Positions 35,074 to 45,991 of a DNA stretch of 64,000 bases are shown here, piece by piece. Origin of the DNA: Ectobius pallidus (Eukaryota; Arthropoda; Insecta; Blattodea; Ectobiidae); the NCBI GenBank assembly GCA_964059195.1, contig CAXKWD010000008.1, positions 44,197,502-44,261,501 on the forward strand, read 5' to 3'. The notes below the pieces were generated by a model that ran no database searches, was not told the DNA's origin, and was given only the letters and a program-made list of their open reading frames with translations. Position numbers and translations under genes: made by a program. Each line of letters starts with the position of its first letter. Positions within the stretch are counted from its first letter, which is position 1.

Positions 35074-35445
35074 ATGGATTCAACCAGAATAATTAACATT
35101 GGCCTTCTGGAAGGAAAAGCAAACTGGAACACGTGGAGATACAAAATGAACATCTGTCTACGAGGGATCCCCGGAGCAATGAACATTATTGAAGGCAAGC
35201 TAGTGAAGCCAAGTGCACCTTCTGATGACGCAACATTGGCTAAGTATCAGATTGAATTTGAGGCATTTAATAAGGCTGATAGCTACACATTGATTGTGTT
35301 AACCACTAACATGTCGGAAGATACGTTACAAAAGATCATGCGACTCACATCCGCCCGGGAATTGTGATTAGAACTCCACAAACTCTTTGATGGCGTCTCT
35401 GAAGATAAAGTTTACACCTTATGCCTACAATTCTTCAGCTACAAA
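35074..35445 (+). pseudogene. copia gag N-terminus, one nonsense codon
   Basis: The ATG at 35074 lies in a strong start context (GCCACCATGG). It opens DSTRIINIGLLEGKANWNTW, the first block of copia-type gag (xxLxGxNWxxW). The frame stops at TGA (35365) where the family has Trp in 'SARELWLELHKLF', then continues in the same frame into the polyprotein at 35446. A G-to-A change in TGG is the simplest explanation. Everything downstream remains in phase. Confidence 0.9.
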
Positions 35446-38400
35446 ATGGCAGATGAAGATGACATCGCAACACATGTTTCTAAATTAAAGACTCTGTGGA
35501 GCGAGTTAAAACAGGCAATGTCTAGGGACACTGAAATTAATTCAGACCTGCCAGATGTGTTTATGATCTCTAAAATTTTAGGCACACTGCCAGAAGAATA
35601 TTTCTCATTCAAGTCCAGCTGGATGTTGATGTCAAAAACTGACGGGACCGTCGACAATTTGACCAATCAGCTATGTTCGTACGAGAGAGCTCTCAGAGGC
35701 AAAGAAAACTCACCTCAACAAGAAGCACTCTTCTCAGATTCATCGAAGCAGCTAGCCCAGCAGACCAACTCCTCGCAACACAATCTCCAAAAGAGCAGTA
35801 AAAGGAAACTGTTCTGTCCTTACTGCAAGAAGCCTAATCATACTATCAAAGTATGTAGGAAATGGATCGCCGATGGAAAATCAGACAAGCCCAGCAACTC
35901 AGAAAAACCAAACAAGGGTGCAAACATGATTTTGGTTACTGTAACCTCGACTGTGATGAGCTCAGAGTGCAACTCTGATGATTGGTTTGTAGACAATGGA
36001 GCAACGAGCCACGTCTCTAATAACAGGAATATTTTTAGAACATTTGAACCATTTTCTACGGATTACACAGTAACCACAGCAAACGGTACAAGGGTTGTGG
36101 CTATTGGAAAAGGTGAAATTGACATCGAAGCAGTGGTCGACGGCAAGTGGCACAAGCTCACGTTGGCTGATGTATGGTGTGTTCCTGGGATCCAGAGAAA
36201 TCTATTCTCGGTCCTTGCTGCCCAAGATAAAAACAAGGACAGCAGATTCATCTCATCTCCAGAGATTTGCAATTTCAAAGTGAACGACGAAGTGAAGTTA
36301 GTCGGAGTTCGTGAGCAGTTCGGTGGACTCTACAAGCTGAACGTGAGGAGCGTGAACAACATTTCACTCAAGGAAGTCAACGCAATAGGAAAAGACAACC
36401 TTCTTCAACTTTACCATGAACGATTCGGACATCAGAACAAGCGACACGTGAAATCCCTTCTGAACAAAGAGCTGGGAATTCAAGTTCAAGTGGACAGTGA
36501 ACTATGTGAAGGCTGCGTCTATGGCAAGGCCCATCGTCTGCTTTTCGGAACGAGGCCTGGGACAACAGAACCGGGAGAGCGGATTCACACAGATGTCTGT
36601 GGTCCATTCCAGCATGAGTCAATGTCAGGATACAAGTATTTCGTCCTGTTTAACGATGATCACACAAAGTTCAGGACTATCTACTTCCTGAGAGAAAAGT
36701 CTGAAGTTGTAGAGAAGCTGTCTCAATTTGTTGCAGAAGTAAAGACTCTCGGACACAAAATCAGGGAGGTGCTGAGTGATAATGGAAAAGAATTCGACAA
36801 CAAAGATGTCAGGAAAATCTTGCAGAAAGAAGGAATAGTTCAACGCCTCACGATGCCATACACTCCAGAACAAAACGGATCCAGCGAAAGAGAAAACCGC
36901 ACTGTCGTTGAAGCCGCTCGAGCAATGATGCATGCTCATGGAAAAATTCCACAATCACTTTGGGCCGAGATGATCCGCACAGCAGCCTACGTTCTCAACA
37001 GAACAGGACCTTCCCATGTCGAGGGAATATCTCCCTATGAGCTATGGTACGGCAAGAAACCAGGTTTGAAACATCTTCGGGTGATCGGATCTACTTGCTA
37101 TGTGCATATTCCCAAGCAACAAAGGAAGAAAATGGATCCAAAGGCTACCAAAGGAATCCTCATAGGATATGACCATGACGACGGCTACAGGGTCTTCTGT
37201 GAAGAGGAAGGCGAACTGATTCGATCAAGAGATGTCATTTTCGAGGAGAAAGTGTTGGAGCACAAGAGGGATGCAAATATTCCAGGAAGTCTCGACTCCT
37301 CTGTTCAACCTGAAGAATCAACTCCTGAGAAACATCAAATGGATGACGAAATGCAAACCGAAGTTGAAGATAAATTCTGGGATCTGAGCTCTGAAGACGG
37401 TGAGGATCAACTAGATCATGAAAATACTCAACGCCCAGATGAAAGCATAAGTCAACGCCTCCGTGAGCGTACGTCTCTTAAAACTCCATCGAAATTTCAA
37501 GACTTTGTAATGTATCTCTCAAGTCCTCATCAAGAACCTGAATCCTACAGTGAAGCAATGAGATCAGTTCAGCAGGACCACTGGAAGGAAGCCATGAGTC
37601 GTGAGATGAAAGCTCTTCAAGAGAACAAAACTTGGGAGCTAGTTGATCTGCCTCCAGGAGAAAGGGCCATTTCAAACAAATGGGTCTACCGAGTCAAAAC
37701 AAACCCTGATGGATCGGTCGATAAATACAAGGCCAGATTGGTAATCAAAGGCTATTCACAGCGAAAAGGAATAGACTACAATCAAACCTTCAGTCCAGTG
37801 GCCAGGACATCAACCATTCGAACGTTACTCAGTGTTGCTGCAAATGAGAAAATGAAGTTAGCTCAGATCGATGTGTCTACTGCGTTCCTCTATGGCGAAC
37901 TTCAGGAAACCATATACATGCAACAGCCTGAAGGACATGGTGATGGATCTGCCAAGGTATGTCTCCTGAAGAAAAGCCTGTATGGATTGAAGCAAGCTCC
38001 TCGATGCTGGAATGAGAAGTTCAGCAATTACATAATCAACCTAGGATTTCAACGGAGTGAAGCAGATCCCTGCCTTTTTGTGAGACAGAAAGGACAAAGA
38101 AAGATGTTCTTTGTTCTCTATGTTGACGATGGACTAATCGCAGCTGAGGATGAACAGGAACTTCAGAAATTTATCGACGATCTGAGACGAGAGTTCAAAA
38201 TCACCTCGAAGCAGGCATTGTACTTCCTAGGATTGGAGATCAACCAAGGAGGAGATGGTTCTATTCGTGTAAGCCAGAGTCACTACACAGAAGCCATACT
38301 GGAGAGATTCAACATGAGCAGTTGCAAGGCTGTGACTACTCCAATCACCAAAGACAATGATGCAGAAGAAAGTCCTCTGAATTCTGTATTTCCTTACAGA

Positions 38401-38706
38401 CAAGCTGTTGGAGCACTCATGTTCCTCATGTGTGGTACACGACCAGACATCGCGTATGCAGTCAGCGTGGCTTCCAGGAACCTTGAGAAACCAACAGAAC
38501 GAGACGTACTCAGAGTAAAGAGGATCCTGCGATACTTGAGAGGCACGACGGATCATGGACTGGTCTATAAAGTCAACCTGAGAAGGGGAGGTTTTGACTG
38601 CTTCAGTGATGCAGATCATGGTGGTGACTCTAGTACAGGACGCTCAACCACAGGGGTGCTGTGCCTATACTCTGGAGCGCCTATCTCGTGGATGAGCCAG
38701 AGGTAA
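35446..38706 (+). CDS. copia gag-pol polyprotein (main open part)
   Basis: 1086 codons open. Gag C-terminus with CCHC zinc knuckle CPYCKKPNHTIKVC (35815-35856); aspartic protease with FVDNGATSHV (about 35985-36015; DNG instead of the usual DSG); integrase with HERFGHQN...CEGC zinc site, HTDVCGPF, LSDNGKEF and SERENR as the D,D,E triad; RT with NKWVYRVKTNPDG, QIDVSTAFLYGEL and the catalytic LYVDDGLIA (about 38113-38145); RNase H start FDCFSDADHGGD. It ends at TAA (38704), where the family has Gln in 'SQRQASVA'. Start upstream at 35074 blocked by one TGA. Codon use looks intact, supporting a young copy. Confidence 0.95.
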   Translation: MADEDDIATHVSKLKTLWSELKQAMSRDTEINSDLPDVFMISKILGTLPEEYFSFKSSWMLMSKTDGTVDNLTNQLCSYERALRGKENSPQQEALFSDSSKQLAQQTNSSQHNLQKSSKRKLFCPYCKKPNHTIKVCRKWIADGKSDKPSNSEKPNKGANMILVTVTSTVMSSECNSDDWFVDNGATSHVSNNRNIFRTFEPFSTDYTVTTANGTRVVAIGKGEIDIEAVVDGKWHKLTLADVWCVPGIQRNLFSVLAAQDKNKDSRFISSPEICNFKVNDEVKLVGVREQFGGLYKLNVRSVNNISLKEVNAIGKDNLLQLYHERFGHQNKRHVKSLLNKELGIQVQVDSELCEGCVYGKAHRLLFGTRPGTTEPGERIHTDVCGPFQHESMSGYKYFVLFNDDHTKFRTIYFLREKSEVVEKLSQFVAEVKTLGHKIREVLSDNGKEFDNKDVRKILQKEGIVQRLTMPYTPEQNGSSERENRTVVEAARAMMHAHGKIPQSLWAEMIRTAAYVLNRTGPSHVEGISPYELWYGKKPGLKHLRVIGSTCYVHIPKQQRKKMDPKATKGILIGYDHDDGYRVFCEEEGELIRSRDVIFEEKVLEHKRDANIPGSLDSSVQPEESTPEKHQMDDEMQTEVEDKFWDLSSEDGEDQLDHENTQRPDESISQRLRERTSLKTPSKFQDFVMYLSSPHQEPESYSEAMRSVQQDHWKEAMSREMKALQENKTWELVDLPPGERAISNKWVYRVKTNPDGSVDKYKARLVIKGYSQRKGIDYNQTFSPVARTSTIRTLLSVAANEKMKLAQIDVSTAFLYGELQETIYMQQPEGHGDGSAKVCLLKKSLYGLKQAPRCWNEKFSNYIINLGFQRSEADPCLFVRQKGQRKMFFVLYVDDGLIAAEDEQELQKFIDDLRREFKITSKQALYFLGLEINQGGDGSIRVSQSHYTEAILERFNMSSCKAVTTPITKDNDAEESPLNSVFPYRQAVGALMFLMCGTRPDIAYAVSVASRNLEKPTERDVLRVKRILRYLRGTTDHGLVYKVNLRRGGFDCFSDADHGGDSSTGRSTTGVLCLYSGAPISWMSQR

Positions 38707-39068
38707 GCCTCTGTTGCCATATCCACAACTGAAGCTGAAATTGTGGCTGCTAGTGAGGCTGCAAGATCTGGATCAAGAGGCTTCTGATCGAACTGGACCA
38801 GTTGAAGTCAACACCAAGTCTACAAGTTGACAATGAAGCAGCCATCCGGCTGGCACAAAATCCTGAGTTTCATCGAAGAACAAAACACATTCGAATCAGA
38901 CACTTCTTTGTTCGCGAATTGGTCATAGCTGGAGAAATTAACATTTCAAAAGTTGATACTGAAAATCAGCTCGCGGATATTTTGACGAAACCATTGTTTT
39001 CAATTCGTTTTCAAAAATTGTGCAATGATATGGGAGTTTGCAAGTTATTAAATAAGGGTGAGTGTTGA
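38707..39068 (+). pseudogene. copia RNase H C-terminus, frameshifted
   Basis: After the TAA the same frame continues VAISTTEAEIVAASEAAR; near 38770 a few bases are missing and the frame shifts to WIKRLLIELDQLK. From 38802 it reads VDNEAAIRLAQNPEFHRRTK, then HIRIRHFF and VDTENQLADILTKPL, the conserved end of copia RNase H, and stops at 39068, five bases before the 3' LTR. The catalytic Glu (TTEAE) and Asp residues (VDNEA, QLADI) are all present. Confidence 0.9.
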
Positions 39069-39331
39069 CGTAATAAGCATATTTTTACTATTTAATAACT
39101 ATGTTGTGTTTTTGTTCGCCCTGCGATGTGTGTCTGTTTGACTACTGTTCTGTTTTTAATTTGTGACACTAACGCCGCCACACGGTAAGACTTGTAACCT
39201 AGCGGTATCCACCTTGTTCTTTGTTCAGTCTTAAAAGGGTCTAGTAATGCCATGTGCTCTATGCAGTGATGCTTAATAAAACCAAAGGACGCTACTACAG
39301 AATACGCTTGTTTTATTCAAAATTACCAACA
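39063..39331 (+). repeat. copia 3' LTR
   Basis: Begins TGTTGACGTAATAAGC, ends ATTACCAACA, followed by TACAC. It is preceded by a short purine-rich run (AATAAGGGTGAG) serving as a polypurine tract. Its first bases overlap the stop region of pol. Confidence 0.95.
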
Positions 39332-39336
39332 TACAC

Positions 39337-40878
39337 TACTTTTAAACTCACATAAGGGACTTATCTAATGAACAAAAAGGGGTAGCGTGGTGACGCCAAA
39401 AGCTTCTACATATTTAATATGAATTAATTATGTAATCACTGGGAGGAAAACACCAATTTATTATTCACTTCATGCCAAAAATCAAGGTGAACAAGCTTAC
39501 CTGTATTTCAGATCTAAATACAATGTTTTGCCATAGTTACCAGTATTTTGGAGCAATGCCCTACAGAATCGTGACCCATGTCATGGCGGCCAGCAAAGAA
39601 AGACGGCTTCCTAACGCTCTGACCGGCGTCTTCATCATTCCACCACATGACGTAGAATAGCCAATCCATTGCATCGGTACATCACACTTGACAACGAGAT
39701 GAGGCGCACATCCAATTACGTACTGTGTTATATATCAACTAATGCGGCTATGTCTGTTAAATGTTTGCACCAATCCCACATTGGTTATTACTGGTATATG
39801 CCGATTCCATAACAGTTCGTTACCACGTAAACACCAGTCGATGCCATGTTATCGAGTCCGGACCACAATCCTCCAGCACTGAGCCGAAATACGGGCGAAG
39901 CGGGTCGAGAATAAACGAGACGACTATGAGAGACAAAGAGGGAAATACACGGGAGATATGAACAAGCGCACGGCCTCTGTGAGCAGAGTCGAGACAATTC
40001 ATAGTTCTAGCGGACTGCCACTAGATGGCATGACACCACGGACACATAGCTCACTGTTTGTAATGCAGGTTCATAGTTAACAGATGGCGTGAGACTACAC
40101 TGTCACAGTTGACAGCTCATACGAACCAAAGTTTCTTAAATAATGCTTGAGATGTGAAACTTGGTTCACCGTCTATCTAATGTAAACATCTCTGCATTCA
40201 CAGGGGATTTGGTAGATACTTAATGTATGAAGGCCCAATGAATCATTCATGGGAGATACCAATAAATTGCTGTTTGAACGGTTTTTAGATTATGGTTCTG
40301 TAGAAGTCAGCTATTTTATTGGAAACGGAAGGAAAGAAAGAAATGTAAGCTCAGGTGAAAAGGCTACCAGCATCTGATATAGTGGAGAAATCCAAATTAA
40401 ATATGCAAACCCCTCCAAGGTTTGAAAGGAAGAATCAATAAATTAATTTAAACACTATTTATTAATTCTCCTAGCCTGTAGCCTGATTAAGTAAAGAAGT
40501 ATGAACACTTTCAATTACACTTGTTAAATAAAAATAAAAATACAAATATGAATCTCGGATGAACTGCACTAGATTACATGATCTTCTGATTGTTGATACT
40601 GTCCAACAGGTTCTTGATGTATCTTGCAGCAGAAGTTGGTAACATAGTAAGTTAATTGCTTGCAGTCCGTACTTGTAGTAATTGTTTTTTAAATATGATG
40701 ATAAATACTCACATATTTTAAATTTAAAGTCACCAATTGTGGCTTTTATGGATGTACAAAATGTCACTGTATTGAAATTATGACACTGTGTTTTGAACAT
40801 ACTTTTAGGTTATGTGATGTGAAAGATTGATAAACTTGAATCACTTGCCAATGACAAAATGTGTTGAAAATTGTAGGT
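39337..40878. other. Non-coding, no gene seen
   Basis: A patch with higher GC and several CpGs lies at about 39590-40010, unlike the AT-rich surroundings. It could be a promoter region or an old LTR, but no ends, splice sites or domains support either. Confidence 0.35.
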
Positions 40879-41053
40879 AATTTCACATGGCAAGTATCGA
40901 TAGACTTGTGATTATGTATGTAAATTTCACATGGCAAGTATTGATAGACTTGTGATTAAGTATGTAAATTTTGCACAAGTATCGATAGGCTTGTGACTAT
41001 GTATGCTGAATCTCACACAGCAAGTATCGATAGGCTTGTGATTATGTATATTG
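40879..41053. repeat. 44-bp tandem array with TATCGATA
   Basis: Four units of 43-44 bases (starts 40879, 40923, 40967, 41010) follow the scheme 'tcacatggcaagTATCGATAgacttgtgattatgtatg'. TATCGATA is present in units 1, 3 and 4 (40895, 40980, 41025) and changed to TATTGATA in unit 2. In Drosophila TATCGATA is the binding site of DREF. Confidence 0.85.
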
Positions 41054-41387
41054 GACGACTTTGAAGTTTTAATGGTTAACTTCACAAACTTTGTTTGTTG
41101 CCTCAAGTAAAAATGTAATTTTATATCATGTCGATGTGCTGAATCAGAATTTTCAATCCATTTACTTTTATCATGTAATGTTTTCTTGCGAAATCACTTT
41201 ACATGTATTGTATAATTACACAAATTTCATAATACTTTTTTATATTAAAGAAAACAATATTTAATATACACAACTTGCTGAAATTAACGTGTATGGTTGT
41301 TAATACATATCACTAGAGAGTATTTGCTTTATTTTGTCTTGTTTACTTCACTAGTGGAAAGATTCACACAAATTTTACACACGTTGC

Positions 41388-43540
41388 ATCTTACTTGAGA
41401 AAGTTCTCCTGTTCCTTTTTCTTTTATGTTTGTCTTCAGGTATTTCACGCTTTAACATCGAACAATAGTCTGCAAGCAAACTGAGGCTTCAATGTCCCTG
41501 GTACCTCCTTTCGAACTCCAGCACATCCTTGTGAAATCATTCTCCTTGTTCTTCGCTCAAAAGTCCTAGGACGGTATTCATAGTCACAATAAGTCGTACT
41601 TATATCCAAGTCAAACTTTAATCTCGTCCTGAGTTGAGTTTCTGACACAAACAAGTTGGACTTATGACGTAGTTACTTTATAAAGTCACACTTGACAAAG
41701 TCGAGCTTATTGCTATTCATAGTCACTAAAGTACGACTTATTTGGAGAAATAAGTCGTACTTTATCAAGTCAAGGGCCCCCGACTTATTTCAGTTTAAGT
41801 CAGAACCATGGACAGTTATTTTGAGGATTTTGGCGAGGTGTTAGCATTATTTGCAAAACATGAGGAATCCATTTAAATTCTACATTGACAATGAATTTTA
41901 AAAGAGGTTTCGTTTCAAGAAGACACAATTTTGGAAATACTAATTGGCTTTCTTTCATCAGAATCACTTTCCGCTGGCATTTCCCATCGGCCCAAAGCTT
42001 CCTAATCTGTTTTGAATCTCTCTAAAAAAATAATTAATTTTGAAATAAATACATAAGTGTAACGGTATTAATTCTGTACGATGTCCATACGAATATATAC
42101 ACAGAATATTCTCAAAAAAAACTATTGAACGGTTTACTTACACGCTGCATAATATGACTGGATGGATTCAATTATTTGTTTACAATGCACAGGGCCGTCT
42201 GTATTTTTATATCACAATAGCGAAATACGTACTCAGACGACTTTGCTTTACATGAAATCTGAAAAAAATCTTAAATACGATTGACTAATTCAATTGTTAC
42301 GGTAGTGAACGCGTGATTTTTCATATTATTGAGTTCGACTTTAATATGTAGAATAAGTAGAGCTTTATGAAGTCAGACTTAACAAAGTACGACTTTAAAG
42401 AAGACTATGAAAACGAAAAACATATAAGTTGACTTGTCAAATAAGTTCTGCTTTATAAAGTCAGTTCTTAAGTCGCCGACTATGAATACCGGCCCCAGAT
42501 TTTCAGGGAAATAATCTAGATGAGAAAACAGGAAATGAATTTTCATACTCATGTTACAACCAAGATCCTTGTGTGCTTCAAGCATGTTAGCCACAATGTT
42601 CCGGTAATTGGGATCCGTGTTGTTACCAAGAAATTTTGAAACAGTTTCGCAGAAAGATACCCTTTCATCCATAGTGTTTTTAAATGCTACATCTGACATC
42701 AATTTTCTTATATCAGGACCATTAAATATACCTTATTTTTACCTTCAGATAGTATTGGGAATTTCTCACATATGTACTTGAAACAGTCTCCTTCCTTATT
42801 TAAAGCCTTTACAAATTGTTTCATTAAGCCAAGCTTAATGTGGAGAGGTGGCAGCAAAACTTCAGAAGGAAACACAAGGCTTCGCGCACAACATTCTTAG
42901 AACCGACTTCCATCTCAAGTGGCTAGTCTTTCTTAGTTCAGTGATCAACTCGTGCCTTCCTGCAGGCAAAGAAAGCATGGAAATTTGGTAAAACCAGATT
43001 GTTGACCCATCAGCATAGTAAGAACTTTAAAATCGCCACAAACTTGCCAGTTGTGTTCAATGTAGTTCACTCGCAATAACATCAGTTGCAAATTTGGGTA
43101 TGATTCTTTGAGGATCACTGAATAGGCAAAAGGCACTGAATCAAAATGTTTACATTATGTCCCTTCAAACTTTCGCTTGGAAGCATCAATGAAGATTCTC
43201 CACTCAGTTGGATCATAGTTTGGAAGTCCAAGTTTTAGCATAAGTTCTTTCACATCATTGCATTATACAAGGTAGCCATCTTTGGAGAAAAAGGATTTAA
43301 ATTCTATTTCACGTTGTCTGAACCAATAGAATGATGTTTGTGGACAAAGCAGATTTTTTCTTTGAGTCTAGAACCCAACAACTCAGCTAACTCTTTAGAG
43401 AGGGCAAGATCCCTCACCATGTCGTTTAATTCACACCCACTTTCTGCAGCAGACGATCCTGCTAGGTAGTCATTGTCACTCGTCTCAATTTCCATCACCT
43501 TTACATCAGATTCACAGGGGTGCCCACCCCCAAACTTCAA
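41388..43540 (-). pseudogene. Decayed copy of a repetitive arthropod gene family
   Basis: Minus-strand blocks in order: DMVRDLALSKELAELLGSRL (43.4 kb), IFIDASKRKFEG and AYSVILKESYPNLQLMLLRV (43.1 kb), CGDFKVLTMLMGQQSGFTKF with PCFLC, GNNTDPNYRNIVANMLEAHK, MSMKIHFLFSHLDYFPENLG (42.5 kb). After an insertion come SEEQGE, FHKDVLEFERRYQG and LADYCSMLKREIPEDKHKR (41.4-41.5 kb). From memory, this ordered set belongs to an uncharacterised protein family with many copies in arthropod genomes; I know no function. Frameshifts and in-frame stops (for example TGA after EEQGE) show it is dead. Confidence 0.7.
41566..42496. mobile_element. MITE inserted in the decayed gene
   Basis: The ends CGGTATTCATAGTC (near 41571) and GACTATGAATACCGG (near 42479-42493) are inverted repeats. 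Both arms are rich in repeats of 'aagtc.(t)acttTAT', e.g. 'aagtcgtacttat' and 'ttataaagtca'. The host protein is interrupted exactly here (PENLG before, SEEQGE after). Target duplications were not resolved. No transposase is present. Confidence 0.7.
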
Positions 43541-43717
43541 GACCTACCCCCCAAACTTCATTGCTCACCCCCTCCCAACTTGATTGGCTGTCGACAAGGG
43601 CGCCCATATGATATTTTCTAGGGGGGGGGCAATTTTTTTGATTAATTTTTTTTGTCGCTTTAACTTCTTGGGCTATTTTGTAACATTATATATTAATAAT
43701 ATAATAATTGCAACGAT

Positions 43718-44360
43718 GATGTAGCCAGAAAATAACTGCGGGGAGGGACGGAAGTGCCGGGGTTTTGAAATACCCCCAAGAAAGGGGTGGGGGTCCATCC
43801 CCAGAAAATGTTTAAATATTGAACTAATGAAAATCACATTTTACGCTATTTTAGCACAGAAGAACTAGTTAGGAAATTTGTTTACCAGACTCTAAGACAT
43901 GCCAATGTAAATAAGAAATCATTACCTAAGTGGGGGCCCACCCCCGGAAAATTTTTACATATTGAACTAATGAAAATTACATTTTACTTTATTTTAGCAC
44001 TGAAAAAATAGTTAGGAAATTTGTTTACCATACTCTAAGACATGCCAATGTAAATAAGAAACCATTACCTAAGTGGGGGTCCACCGCCGGAAAATTTTAA
44101 AAAATGTAACTAATGAAAATCACATTTTACGCTATTTTAGCACTCAAGAACTAGCTAGAAAATTTGTTTACCATACTCTAAGACATGTCAATGTAAACAA
44201 GAAAATGTTACATAAGTCCGGTGTCCCCGGGAAATTTTTAAATATTGAACTAATGAAAATCACATTTTATGCTATTTTAACACTGAAAAACTAGTTAGCA
44301 AATTTGTTTACTAAACTCTAAGACATGGCAACTTAAACAAGAAATTGTTACCTATATTAC
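43718..44360 (+). mobile_element. Family H1 hAT-like element with four internal tandem units
   Basis: The left part (GATGTAGCCAGAAAATAACTG, then GAAGTGCCGGGGTTTTGAAA) matches the right end, reversed, of the H1 MITE at 5361-5765. Four units of about 143 bases follow (starts about 43787, 43931, 44074, 44217). Each has a G-rich hairpin 'gggggtccacccccgg' and a block encoding NENHILRYFST in one frame. The right terminal repeat is missing; the element abuts LINE sequence near 44370. Confidence 0.75.
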
Positions 44361-44384
44361 TTGTATTATTATTTATTATTATTT

Positions 44385-44573
44385 ATAAGATCTTTGCGAA
44401 AATATTAAAAACATCGGGAGTGGAGTGGATTCATGCCAGGGAAATCAACAGCCAACCAGATTTTTGCAGTAAGGCAGATACTAGAAAAGTGCAATGAATA
44501 CAACATAGGACTCCATTTTCTGTTTTTGGATTTTAAAGCAGCTTACGACAGTGTCAATAGAAATTAACTGTAC
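44385..44573 (+). pseudogene. RTE-like LINE reverse transcriptase, left fragment
   Basis: Reads GFMPGKSTANQIFAVRQILE, then LHFLFLDFKAAYDSVNRN, a TAA and LYKM. These are RT blocks up to the first catalytic Asp. It ends exactly at AAGA (44574-44577), where the 11.5-kb unit begins; the RT continues after the matching AAGA at 56084. Clade assignment is tentative. Confidence 0.8.
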
Positions 44574-44577
44574 AAGA

Positions 44578-44962
44578 TGTGCCACTTGTTTGTGGCCCAT
44601 TGTTTATATTCTCTTATTATTATTTAATATATTTATTCTAATTAATTACCGTGCATAGCTTCACTGTTTTTAGGTTATATTATTTTTATTACCTTCAGTA
44701 ATAGCTTCAATTCTATAGCTTCACTGTGTTTTGGTTATGTATTTCTACTTTCGGTTGTTTAACTATTCACAAACTTCCTAGATATTTCCATTGCTTCACT
44801 TTAACTGTTCAGAAATTTCCATGTATGAATATTATTATTCCCGTCAGTTGTTTGACTATTCAGAAAATTTCCAGATATTTCCATTGGTCGTTCACATATT
44901 ACATTCAGCTGATTCATAGTTATATCTTTCTGTTTTTTTGTTGTTGTTTAATTAATGTTTAT
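44578..44962 (+). repeat. Left terminal copy of element M (incomplete)
   Basis: Nearly identical to the reverse complement of 55667-56083 over about 385 bases, from TGTGCCAC to TTGTTGTTGTTTAATTA. It then lacks the inner terminal repeat and runs straight into retroelement leader sequence. A segment of about 15 bases near its outer end differs from the right copy. Confidence 0.85.
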
Positions 44963-45937
44963 TTATTTTTCTTAAATTCTATTAATTATTTTCTTACTTG
45001 CTAATTATGTATTTAATTTTTGTAATATTCTCGATGTAATATTGGTAATAGTCTCGAATATTCTGAGTGATAGCATCATTTCCGGTTCGCCATTTTTTCT
45101 GTTGCCTGGGAGTTGTGTTCCGGGATTTTTTTTTGCGAGCGAGGAGAACGCCGTCAGCCGTCGCCATGGACAGATCGGAAGAATAAGCCTGCTAGCTTCG
45201 AGTCAGTTATCTTCGGGCAAACGCCCGTAATTGCTTTGCAAAGTGAGATCTCTACAGTATAAGGAATATGTAGTGTTTTTTCTATAAGTGAACTCTACTC
45301 CGGTCTTCTGTCTTTCATGTAAGTAATGTTACAGTGATGAATTAATACATTTTTCTAAGCCTTAAGCAAGTGTCCACTTGGACATTTTTCTTGATTTTCT
45401 TAATTAGTTTTGTTCATTCTCTACTTCATTATGCTCCTTTTTTCGTTAGTTTTCTGCTTTCGTGATGTTAAGTTATTTCTTTATTGATGCGATCACTCAG
45501 AATGGAGGGCGTATTGTTTTCCCACGGCAGGAATGTAGCGTACCAAAGGTTCAGTTATTTATAGCTACTAGTCATTACTCCTTACGTAAGATTGTGATCT
45601 GGATTCTATTTTGCAATTCTATTCTATATTGCACTTTAAATATATATTTAGGGCAAAGCATTATCTTAAATTATATGTAAAATTTGTATGTACTTTTATA
45701 TCAGATATTTTATCTGTGTTTAACATAATTATGGCATTGTCGTGAATGTGAATGAATTCATATTGATTGTAGCCTATTGCTATTTAAATATCTTTTTGGG
45801 TAATAAAAACCCCTGTTAAGTATTTTGTGCTTTTAATTATTTATTAATTATAACTGCTTTTTCTCCGGTTCTGTTTTCCTCCATAGTCTACGGATCTGGG
45901 AACTAATAAAATAATTTTGGGTAAAGTAACCGGTACA

Positions 45938-45975
45938 TATTGGTAGCGCCGCGGTAGTTGGTTCACAACTGTTCG
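45938..45975 (+). promoter_or_regulatory. Candidate gypsy primer-binding region
   Basis: Just after '...aaccggtaca' the sequence TTGGTAGCGCCGCGGTAG resembles the 3'-end complement of a tRNA (TGGnnnC...), positioned 40 bases before gag. An LTR ending CA at about 45937 would fit. The tRNA species was not determined. Confidence 0.35.
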
Positions 45976-45991
45976 AACCGTTTTTTTTACT

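Larger units (their letters stand above)
34685..39331 (+). mobile_element. Full-length Ty1/copia LTR retrotransposon
   Basis: Two 269-base LTRs (34685-34953 and 39063-39331) are flanked by a perfect 5-base duplication TACAC (34680-34684, 39332-39336). By eye the LTRs differ at about three sites, roughly 1 percent, so insertion is recent. The domain order gag, protease, integrase, RT, RNase H is copia-type. The coding region is one frame broken by a TGA (35365), a TAA (38704) and a small deletion near 38770. The total length of 4647 bases is normal for the group. Confidence 0.95.

Noticed and set aside
43787..44358. CRISPR-like regular repeats
   Set aside because: Units are 143 bp, contiguous and without unique spacers, in a eukaryotic transposable element.
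45042..45680. Short frames upstream of gypsy gag as genes
   Set aside because: They lie in the leader or LTR-like region, show no domain, and precede a clear gag start.
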